Notes under the pieces: generated by a model | What the model was told of the DNA's origin: nothing | Seen by the model: the letters and a program-made list of their open reading frames with translations, nothing else | The model's database searches: none | Assembly: GCA_914767715.1 (NCBI GenBank) | Contig: OU612069.1 | Span: 9,857,387 to 9,917,386, forward strand | Source of the DNA: Membranipora membranacea | Taxonomy: Eukaryota; Bryozoa; Gymnolaemata; Cheilostomatida; Membraniporidae | DNA length: 60,000 nucleotides | Direction of reading: 5' to 3' | In this document: piece by piece, positions 35,601 to 47,600 of the stretch | How positions within the stretch are numbered: position 1 is the stretch's first letter | Layout: every line of letters begins with the position of its first letter | Made by a program: the position numbers and the translations under genes

Positions 35601-38600
35601 GGGGTCGGTAGTTGATCATAAGCTGCACCAACCAGAAAGCTGATCCTTTGTGGCTCCATCGACCATAATTCTGTCCATTTGAGCTGACGCTGCTCAACAG
35701 ACTCCCAACAAGTCCACCTGCCTTGTTGGGCTTGGCCTACAGCTTGTGTCTGGCGGCGCTCCTCTTCCATCTTGCGCACCTCATCAACTACCATCTCCCG
35801 TCTAACCTTTGGGCTTTCCTTTGAGAACCACCGGTTTGCTTCCCAGCCGATGCCATGACGTGCAGTTGTCACAGCACCCACAATCTCACTTATCTCCAGT
35901 CGAGATTTGGCATCTCTGACAGCCCTTGTGACAGACCATTTTTTACCAGTGTCAAGTGTTGGAGCACATTCCCTTATCACCTGGTCTGGTGACTCGTTCA
36001 ACATCATATCCAGTCTCGCCTTTGATGTTTTGTACTCTTCCACAAGGGATTTCATAGGTAGTGAAAGAGTAAACGAACTGGCATACAGTGCATTAGTGTT
36101 GAAGCTCCTTGGAACTCCAAGCCACTTACGCATGTGCTTGTTAATCATTTGCTCCATTCTCTCAACTGGTGTTAGCGGAATATCATAAACTGTCAGAGGC
36201 CACAGAATTCGAGGCATGAGTGCAAAGTTGAGAATCCAGGCTTTGTATTTGCCAGACAGACCACATTTTTCAATCGCGTCCAGCCCTGTAATGAGTTGCT
36301 TTTTCACCTCGTTTCCGCGAAACCTGTCTGTGATCGGTAAACTATACCATCTTCCTAAGCTCTTCACAGGCTGCTCTGCAAGCGTGGGAATACGCTCTGT
36401 TCCTATGAAGTAGGTATTTGGTACAGGTTTGTCTTTACACAAAGACAGGGACCGGCTCTTGCTAGGTTTGAATCGCATCGCACATCTCTCTATCAACTCA
36501 TGCAGTCTATCGATTGAAGCTACAACCTGGGCCTTATCTGGTGATATTATTGTAATATCGTCCATAAAGGCCCTCATTGGCGGTAGTATCTGGTTATTCG
36601 CAACCTGGATCCCATTCACACTGCCTTGTGAATTCCGTATAACTATCTCCATCACCATAACGAATAGCAAAGGTGATATAGCACATCCCATAGGGATGCC
36701 TACTGCCAGCTCTTGTCAGCTCGTGGTAAAGTTCTTAGTAGTGAATCGCATTTTGAACTTTTTATTGTAGCGCTCAACCTTAACCCTTAGCCTGTCAGGC
36801 ACCCAGAAGTGTGATAGTGCGAGGTCAATTATGCTGTGCGGTACAGAACCATAGGCATTCGCCAAATCCAACCAGATTACCTCAAGGTTTGATTTTGCTT
36901 GTTTAGCAGACTTTATTGCTGACCAAATCATGCTCACATGCTCAAGACATCCAGGGAATCCTGGGATGCCTGCCTTCTGAACTGATGGATCAATGAATCC
37001 ATTGTTCATAAGATAATCTGTGAGGCGTTTTGCCAGAACGCTGAAGAATATCTTGCCTTCTACATTTAGCAGTGATATTGGTCTGGCAATATTCCATAAT
37101 CTTGTATATAGAAGGACAGGTTATGCGCATGATCGAGTCTGTTTATAACATTATAACTTCTTAGGAGAACATATTGGATAGCCAGGCTAGTAAACTGATA
37201 TCAAGTAACTTCTACATTATTACAGCATGGCATCTGCAGGCTTGCTGAAAGATCACCCTGCTACAACAGGAGCATGTACAATAGTCTCTGCTATAGTAAC
37301 AATACTTGGTCACTTTACAAACATTTACAATGATATGTGGCAATCTGACACGGTTCTGTGGACAGATAAATCTTTTGTGATGACAATAATAGTGTCACTG
37401 TTGGTTCTGCTGAGCTGTGTTGGATACGATTGGAAAGCCAGAAAAGAGTTAGAGCGAGAGTTGAAGCAAGCAAGAAAGAGAGAAGAAGAGGCAAGAAAGA
37501 ACGCTCGATGCTCCATTTTATAAGATCCAGTAAGTTCGGTCTGTGTAGTATAGGTCATCTTTGTATTATTGAAAGTGGTACAAGTGTCAACATCATACTT
37601 GCAATAGATCAACAATCCTCATAAACCAAATCTACACATCAGGGGTAGGAGGCAGTTCGGTTCGTAGGAGCCCCACTCACTGGACAACAGTTCAGGGACT
37701 ATTATATGGTTTGTTGGACACAGTCATGATGTGCACCAAACAGCATACAAACAGAGAGCATTTGGCAATTGCAGCCTTGCTCAAACCTTAGCTTCAGGAT
37801 GTGCTATGTGAAAAGTGATTCTGATTTTATCGTCCATTCGGCGCTGATATGTACAAAAATGTATACTGGTACGGCAGTAATCATCGCATGAAGAACTGAC
37901 TATGCTGCCTTTGTTTTATGGAAGGCTTGAGTTCTATGGGTCCCTGAGACCTGAACCCAGGTTGATCCGAGTTACCTCGGTCATCCCCTTTTCAAAGACA
38001 AGACAATGCTGCCGATATCTCCCTAAGAATTTCTGTAGTAATGAATTGTCTACATGGCACAATACAACAGGCCAGCCACATATCATAGGATTTTCGAATA
38101 TCCAGCTCACAGGATCCCAAATTCCTAATTAGTCCACATCATTCCTTTCACTCAAGTGAATTAGTTTGTTTTGACAGTACTCTTGTCTCCTTCAATCATT
38201 GTATCACCCATAGACATGGTATCACCATACACTATTAAACCTGTTCTATACTTTTGGCTGTTACAGGTACTCGAGAAGATTACGTAAAGCAATGGACTAA
38301 GCAGGGAACAATTACCGAGTACCACCACATAACTACCCCATCTCTATATAGGCGACAGCGTGCTACCGAAAGTTGATAGTTGACTATCGATTGGCTGCCA
38401 ATCATTTTTTCTTGAGCTGGTCAGCAACATTGATCAGAAATATTATTTGGAATATGACTAAACACAAACTATGTGGCAACTATCGAGTACTTGAACCTTA
38501 TCTAGATTTTCTGTCTCAGAACTAATTGTGCGATACATCATAAACACTGAAAATGGTATAACTTGGAATTGTGTTTGCACACATCGTAGCAAGCTCTTTG

Positions 38601-41600
38601 TGATTTCTCTCTATCCATTCTATGTGCTAATGCAATAAAAATATACATAATATACATAAACATATATACATATATACATATGTACATATATACATATATA
38701 CATATGCCAAGCCTCTGTTCATAGTTGTCAGTGAAGGGCATCAAAATCTGACTAACAGTGCGCTGGATCCTCTCAAATCTTGTTTTTTCAGTGTCTGATA
38801 GCAGACTGTACCATGCAGGGCGGGCGTAGGCGATTAAAGACTTAATATTAGCTACTTAAAAGGCTTTCAGGCCACCGCTGGAGGCTTGATATAGGATTTT
38901 CCGATTTGGCTAGGAATCCACTCACAAACAAGTTTTTGGATGCAGAATTTCAAAAACATCTTCATTTCGATCAATCCTCAAGATTATTGCCTATATAATT
39001 AGGAATAATGTTGAATGGAATGTGATATCTGCCAGTTTCAACTCAAAGGTATCATTCATGTCTTTGGATTATGAGCTAGTCACATTGTTCTGAAAGCAAT
39101 CCTAGACTAATCTGTTTGTCAAATAGTAATTTGAGAAGACATTGCCAGATTTGCCATGCAATGGATGCTATGTGTGCAATCTGCACTGTATATCAGCGTT
39201 CCCAATACAGAAAAACCATTAGAATATTAATATCAACAGGGAATCGTGATCAAAAAAATCATTTCTGAAGACATTTTCTCCTGTAATTGCAACATTTTGC
39301 CCAAAAATTCGCCTTGCAAGCATTTAGTTACAAAAGAATTTGATCAACCTTATCAAAAAAGCTGTTAAGAACAGGGGCAGGATATTTATCTCAACCGGCT
39401 TCAACTATTGGGTGTAATTTGATGCCTGTCAGTAGAATTTTGAATCAAAAGTATTTGCTTTCTTGTACAATATAATGAAGTGGGAGAATAGTGCTGCTAT
39501 TGCAACCTTTTTCTCTACCATACAACATTGGAAACTGAAATCTGAGGGCGGGCAGGGATAGGGTAGTGTAGCTAATAAGCACACAACTGTTGAAGTTCAT
39601 GAGTTTTTGTAGGTGATTTTGGGTGATAAAGAATGGTGTTTGAAAAGCTGCACTACTCTTGAATTGGTACAAGGCCCAGAAATGCATAAGGCCCTAGCAT
39701 TATCATTCTTATGCGCCCTTTGTTGTCCGTGACCAGCTGCTGTCGCTTCATTCACATCGCATATTGTGTCGCGATTCCCTGCTATTGAGGTGACACAGTG
39801 CCTGTCATATATGTTCGTGATTATATGAAAGCTGTTTTAAAATTACAGAATATCCAAAATATGATGGAAATTTTTTTTTGATTGTGATTCCCTGTTGTTA
39901 TTTATATATTCTTATGCTGTTTCTGTATCAGGAAAGGCTGATATACAGTGCAAATTGCACACATAGCATCCTTTGCATGGATTTGAAAGCAAATCTGGCT
40001 ATGTAGTCCCAAATTACTATTTGACAAACAGATTAGTCTAGGATTGCTTTCAGAACAATGTGACTAGCTCATAATCCAAAGACATGAATGATACGTTTGA
40101 GTTTAAGCTGGTGCCAATATCACATTCCTATCAACATTATCCCTTATTATATAGGCAATAATCTTGACGATGGATTGAAATGAAAATGTTTTTGTAATTC
40201 AGCTTCCAAAAATTAATTTGTCAGTAGAAAAGGTAGCTTTGGGATTCCTAGCCAAATTGAAAAATCTCATATCAAGCCTCCAGCGATGGCCTGAAAGCCT
40301 TGTATGTAGCTAATATTATGTCTGTAATCGCCCACGCCTTGCATGGTACAATCTGCTATCGGACATTGTAAAAACAAGACTAGAGCGGATCCAGCACTCT
40401 GTTATTCGGATTACGCTGTCATTCTCATCATGTGTTGCGATTCCTTGCCATTGAGGTAACATGGGTATGCCTTTTTCGTAATTGAATGGAAGCTGCTTTG
40501 AAATTACAGAATATCAAAAATATGACGAAATATTTGATTTTATTGTGATTCCCTGTTGTTAGTTATATTCTAATGGTGTTTCTGTATGGGAACACTGATA
40601 CACAGCGCATAATTCAAACATAACAAACATTGCACGGATTTGTAGGCAAGCCTAACTAAGTCTTGATCAAAAAAGGATGATTCAAATCATATGTCTTATC
40701 ACTTGCCACATCCCGAAGCATGGGCGGCGAAATTTTAGTGCCTTATCGGCGAGGCTCTCTGTTTCCAGGCAGGTCGAAGCACATCTAGGGGCCAACCAAT
40801 GCACGAGTAGGTGATGGACCGCAGTGGGATTCGTACCCTAGACCTTCAACATGTGCATGCTGAAGTCCGGCGCTCTAATCAACTGAGCCACCTCATACTC
40901 TTCCCAAAAGAGATGATTCTAGGATTGCTTTCAGAACAATGTAACTAACTCATAATCCAAAAAAATGAATGATACCTTTGAGTTTAAACTGGTGCCACTA
41001 TCACATTCCAATCAAGATTATCCCTAATTACATAGGCAATAATCTTGAGGATTGATTGAAATGATTGTGTTTCTCTAATTCTGCTTCCAAAAATTAAATC
41101 GAAAAGGTAGCTTGTGGATTCCCATATCAAGCCACAAGCATTGATTTTAGCTCAGACTGAACCTTTGTTAGAGAGTGCTTACTTTTGAGTAACCTCTATC
41201 CCCCTCCCATATATGTTAGAGTGCAAGGTCATCGCTAAGCTAATATTATTGGATTTGATACCCCTTCAGTCAACTGCTGCCGGGTTTTGTTGGGCAGTCA
41301 TGTCTGCAATGTCGATCTTGAGTAGTCCCGATGCCATTGAGGCAACATGGACACCTTGTCAAGTTGGGTGGCAGGAATAATATTGCACAATAGAGCATCT
41401 TAACAATGAGTGTGTTGAGTGTTGGCAGTAGCTACTATTACCTTATATTATTGGTTCAGCTCTATTTATCCTAACAGTCAATAGAATGAATTCTATAGCA
41501 ATTTGGGAATATAACTCTTACAAACAAAACCTTGTTCGTCACGAACAAAATCTGTAGTGATATGTACATATATACGTATACGGCCATATACCTATACATG

Positions 41601-44600
41601 CTAACTATATATAGCCTCCTGTTTGGCTGTTACAAATATAATATCTTACACAGCGTTTCCATGAGGTCGAACTTAGCTAAGAGCTGATTTGTGTGCACCA
41701 TGAAAACGCCTCCCAGTTGAAACTGAGCCCAATAAATTAATTCCATATAAGGTGAGGTCAGCCATTAGCCTGCATGGTGAGATACAATGAGTGGTAGTTG
41801 GAACACAGGAGAACGATTCCTGACCATGGATTTTTTTCAAGGTATAATTATGATGTATTTTGCACTTATTGTTATTAGGAAATTGTTGGTCTCCTCTGAT
41901 AATTCCCCTACCTGGGAACTTTTGTTACCAAGCTCCCTCCCAAATAGGTAATATACTACCAAAAAAGTAGGTATCAAGCCAAGCAATAATGTTCAATCAG
42001 TTTCCTTTTTATTTCACACAACTTGATTATTGACAGACATAAGTGGCAGCATTCATGACATATCATATCAGTTTCACATCAGCACATAATATTTATGACC
42101 TATGGGGTTATAAAAACATCAAAGATAAGTATCAAGTTGAAAACTGCTGTCAGTGACAGACTATTCTGTTTTCAGACTCAGTATTCATTCGGAAAAGTAC
42201 AATAGTAAAGAAGGAAGTAAACTTTTTGCGATGGGTCTGCTTGACTTGCTGAAATCTAACACTGCTACAGTTGGAGGGGCGGTGGTCCTGCCTGTTATGG
42301 GTACAATGTTTAACAGCTTGGCAGAAGTTTACAAGGATCTGCTGAAACTTGATGAAGGGGAGAAACCTACAGATAAACTATTCGTACAGGTCTTCATGGT
42401 TGTGATATTTTTGACGTGTGTTTTGTACGACAGGGGAGCCCAGGCTAGGCTAGAAAAAGAGAGAGATCGGGCTACAGAGAGGGCGGATCGGGCTACAGAG
42501 AGGGCAGATCGGGCGGAATGGGAGTTACAGAGAGAACGACAAAATCAATGCTCAATTTTATAAGGAACTCTAAAGGAAGTAGCCCTGCTGCACATGGAAA
42601 TGTTCCACTGTATAAAATTAGATGCTAACAATACGGACATAGAGGATTATTCTAAGAGACTATCAGCACTAGCCATCCCTGAGTTGAGATTTTATAGTGA
42701 ATAACATTATCAGAATCATTTTATCAAGATAGCCAGTGACTGCAGGCAATGGCTCCACACATTACTCCCTGAGAGGCAGTCGTCACAGAATAGATGTTCA
42801 AGTCGACTGAAGGACAATTTTTTAGTCAAGGCGAACAAAGCACAGAAAATCCTTTTTCCTTGATGGTGCTACAATAGTTTTTTTAGGATATCCAACTTTA
42901 TTTTTTCCAGAGCTCGGCAACTGTCTTATGTAATACCCCTGGGTATTTCAACATTGGAATACAAATAAATCTGTGTATATCCTTACAGATATCTCTAACG
43001 GGTATCACTTCTAATATCAGCTGATCAAACTGACACTGAGTTTTATAAACCACGAATCAAACAACGTTTATCACAAACAAACTTTCCTGGATGATCGCCA
43101 ACTACATGGTTGAAGGTCTTGGCTATATGGCACCTCATTACCCATTAGTTATTCCAGGACGGCTAGGGGGAATGGCCCAGGACAGCCAAGTCAGGTAGTA
43201 CTAGACATACAGTGCTCCCGGTGGAGCTCGAACCCAGGACTTTGTGATCCTGAATCCGATGCCTCTAACACTGAGCTATCCCGATGATTATCACAAACTA
43301 ACTGATTCTGATTGTATTAGTCTTCTATAGACTTGATAATTTGGTGATCATATTGATAAAGGTTTAGTTACCATACCAGTATTTTAAAACCAATGTGCTT
43401 CTTGACAATCGAAAAGATTGATGATCTTATTGATAGCATATTTCCTCAAAAGTTGCCAGACGATTATTTTATAACTGGTTTTTAAGTTTGATAAAAATAT
43501 TCAAGGTTTCAGTAAAACTTAGTGGTGGGGAAAAGCTACCAACAAACTACTTTTACAGATCTTCATAGTGGTTATATTTTGACATGCATTTTGTGTTACT
43601 GGGAGACGGAGCGAGATAGGACTAGGCAAGGCTGTTTGATGTGTCATTGGAGTCTCAAAGGGGAGATCGAGATTATAAGCTTGATATTTCCAGTACCAAA
43701 ATTTGGTTAAGCTGCCTTTTATGTTTTAATCACACAATAGTTTCGAATGAAGAACACTGATACTGGGTTAGTCTGAGCCCCCCAGACTTGTTTAAACATA
43801 CACAGGGTTGTCTTACATTGGGGGTTGATGCCAACAACAACAAATTAAGGCACCCTTTTGTGGTGGGTTTGTTGTGTTTGGTATTAACTATGTACCATTA
43901 GTGTTGCCTTATAACGCTGATGGGTAAATCACAGGCTTTATCATATGATTTCGGGATATCCAGCTCATGGGAATCCCAAAATCCCAATTAGTACACATCA
44001 TTTCTAACACTCGTGTGACATCGCCTAAATTAACTTGGCTATCCAGTCTAATCGTTGTCAGGATGGAAATGTACACGGATTTGAACTCAGCATCCAAGCT
44101 ATGAATATATGTACATATTTGTTTTATGAAAATCTACATAAATAGTTATGTTATGAGGGACTTTTTGATTTTTATAAAATAAAGAATTCAAACTCACACA
44201 TAAAATACCACAATGAATATTTTCTAGAAATTATGGGAATCTCATTCATTTGCAAAACACTATTACAATGTACATTTTCCTCCTGTTAGAGCACCGTAAC
44301 ATACCTCATTTGCTTTAATTCCTCCACGTCCACACATTTTATTATCATCCCTACAAAGTCCTCATAAGAAGCAGCGTAAGTAAAGGGACTTCTGTAGTTA
44401 GATAGAAGCTCCTCCTGGCTCTGCAGATAGCTGAGCAGTGATTGGTTAATACTGTCAGGGTTAGTCATACTAACAACGGCTGGCTCTAAAACTTGAGCAA
44501 GAAGTAGCGATAAACCGTATAGAAAGGCCATTGCGAATGAGTTCATCAACATGAATGACCCCCAAATTCCATCACAAAAAAGCATTCAGTTTTGTTGTAC

Positions 44601-47600
44601 TCTAATTGTTTAACATCTTCAAATATTTAAATACATCCCCTTTTCCCCTACTTTTAACTCTCCGGTTCTCTAGTTCAAAACTAAAGTGAGGAACATGAAA
44701 AATGTTCTCGGCATGTTAGCCTCTTGGCCTTGCAGGTTAGATCAATGTGTCAGTGGTTATGGCTGGTGGTATCCTTGCTCAGTTTATGACACCTTGCTGC
44801 ACATTTTAGAATCTAGATGGTCATTTACAGCCTCACATTATAAGGATACATTTAGATTCTAGGATACACCGCAGCCTTGGCACATTGCAATACTCTAAGG
44901 GGATTTTTTCATAAATTGAGTCAAACAATCCCATTGTAGGGCGGTCGGGGGATCCCACCTCAGAATCTAAACAAAGAGGTATTTGAAAACTAAAATGGAT
45001 CCATTATAACTTTAATAATCCGTTACAAATTACCATAATGAAATCTTTTGTATCTATGAAGGTATCTGGTTGATGATAACATACCCTGGTAAAACTTGGT
45101 CTGTCTCGGAATATCAGCTCAAATTTTCACAATGGAACTATAGCCAACATGACAAAATCAGGTTAAGACATTTATCGGTATCATACGAGGCAATGAGAGG
45201 TCTATTCAATTCAAGCCAGAGTGATGCGCTTTACTTTTGACCTATGATCTATAACCATGACCTATGAACTTGACCCTTGACCCAGATCTTACCTTGAGTT
45301 GTGAACACTCCTATAGCTAGTTTTCTGGTGACAGAGTCTATATTAGGTGGTAATACTTTGTCACATATGAGAGTGGAGAGCACAGTGAGATGTTCTCTCT
45401 GTCTCATATCACTACTGGCACACTCGTGTAACACAAACGCCTCTACTGACTCCGCAGGCTGAACGGCTGTCCTGTAAATATTTAGTAAGGGAGTAATTTG
45501 ACGAATGGATGGATTTGTTAATCTGACTCAGATATATATATATATATAAAAATCACTTTCATTTATGGTGTCGCTACCCTGTGATACCTTGTGAGATATC
45601 TGTTTTTTTTGTGTGGATCAGTACGGGTCCACTGACTGTATCCTGTAGTGGCACAGGAGAATTTGAGGAATCAAACACGGGACCCCTGCCATGCCCTACC
45701 CATTGCACCACAGCCACTTCTGTTCACTTTGACTTATATATAAAGTACTTAAACTTTGGTCCTAGTTTCTGTCAACAGCATATGCTTATTCACAACTGGA
45801 ATGTCACTTTGTGAACCCCGAAACAAATAGAAATGACATGGTGGCAAGATTTATCGATAGAGTAGGAACTGTTAAAAGCAAATGATGAAAATGATATCAG
45901 GAAAATAATATAATAATATCATGTGGGACCAACAAACCAGCTTAATTTAGTGGAATGTGGTAATTCATAATTTCCCAGACCCTAGGCTAAGTATTCGGTT
46001 AGCATTGAAAGCGGGGAAGAATCCGGGAAGTTGAATAGCCGAATACCTCACATGGACAAATTGGGAATTAATTTTAAAGGTTTGACAGACTTACGAGGCT
46101 AGCTGGACCTGTGAGAGATGGTTGTTGAGTACTTGAGGTATATCTTCTGTTATAAACAGTAGATAATCAACTGTAGATAACATCTGACAGAGCGCAGCAC
46201 ATATGTGGTCAATGTCAATTCTGTAAAAAAATCGACAACAATTATGTAAAACAAATCCTCTAAATCTCAATGTTTTACTGTACATTCTGAAAGAACAATA
46301 CACATAATTGATGAAAAATTCTTTACGACTGAACCTGGTGACTGCTTTGCAGAAATCGAGTCATAGTCCATCTCAATATCTGTTCGGTAAAATCAAAGTC
46401 AACGCTGATGACTCTGTATTATGAATGATGAAAATACGAATAGATCAAGTTTTAGGTTGCTTTGTGTAATACAGTATTGATTACATAATGCATTGAGAGA
46501 TATTTTGTTTTGTGTCAATTGGTCTCTAGCACATATGTACCAAATAATATAATAGTGTATCCTTAAAAAAAAGGACTGCAACACAGTACCATACAGTTTG
46601 CTTGTACGCAAAATCAGGACCAATGTCACCATGGATCAGTAATCAATCCACTGTGACATGAACCCGAGGTTGGCTTTACTAACTATGACACTGCTTGCTA
46701 CTGCTGATGTATATCACACTGACATCGAGATTACACTATTACTATGTGTATCTCTGATCGTTAGAGTCAATTTAGTAGCAGCACCTAACATGTACCCACC
46801 CCTAATTAATAAAATTGGACACGGGTCGTCACACCAAGTTCCCTGTGATGGTACTCATGCTTAGTGAATTAGTTCACTCTCTATCGATCATGCAATAGTA
46901 TATCACGTGATCAGTGCAGGTGTATATTACCTGGCTCTATCTATGAAGGCCTGTGGCTCATGTTGTACTAAGTCCTGATACCAGCTGAGTACAAAGTCTC
47001 TTAGTATCAGCTCCACTAGCTCTGATATTATAGGCTGTAACCCGACAGGTACTCCGACAGGTGCTCCCTGGTGAGAGGCATCCTTTAGTGTCTGAGTCTT
47101 CTCCTTCAAAAAGAAAACAACAATCAGTTGTCTACTCATATCGATATGCGCAACATATGTGAGAGTATCAAATTTGACAAGCATTTAGATTAGCTTCCCT
47201 ATTATTAATTATTGTGCAACTAAGAATATACTTTCATAATAATGCAAAGAGGCAGAAAACAAGCTTATTTAGCCTGTATGTGATTATGACTGTAAGACAA
47301 TCCAAGTTATTTAAAACATGCCGAGACTAGGATATTCGGGCTAACCTAGTGTTCCGATGCTTGCAAGTACAAGTTGGTTGCTTTACTTTACAAACATTTC
47401 CTTTGTATGCTGTAAACTGGCCCTTCCAGCAGTCTGAGCACTTAGACTAAGGCTAACACAATGAAGGCGGGTAATGGGCTCAAACAGAATCATTTACTTT
47501 CTGAAATAGTACCTTTTTAGTAAGTTCATAAAAATCATAAGGAAAACCATTCAGAAGGATGGCAAAATTGTCAATTTTAAATCTCGTCTGAGTGAACTAT

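Larger units (their letters stand above)
44305..47103 (-). other. SNX25-like PXA domain exons
   Basis: Four exons carry the body of PXA: 47103-46931 (ELVELILRDFVLSWYQDLV), 46220-46095 (DIDHICAALCQML), 45471-45293 (EAFVLHECASSDMRQREHL) and 44491-44305 (SPFTYAASYEDFVGMIIKC). The domain probably runs on into 32597-32506. PXA domains are all-helical lipid/membrane-contact modules. Confidence 0.85.

Noticed and set aside
35025-36770. Several long plus-strand ORFs opposite the R2-type element
   Set aside because: Antisense frames of a conserved RT/nuclease; no motifs of their own.
39445-39687. 80-codon minus ORF in the centre of the LINE foldback
   Set aside because: No motif and no relative in the window; treated as chance.
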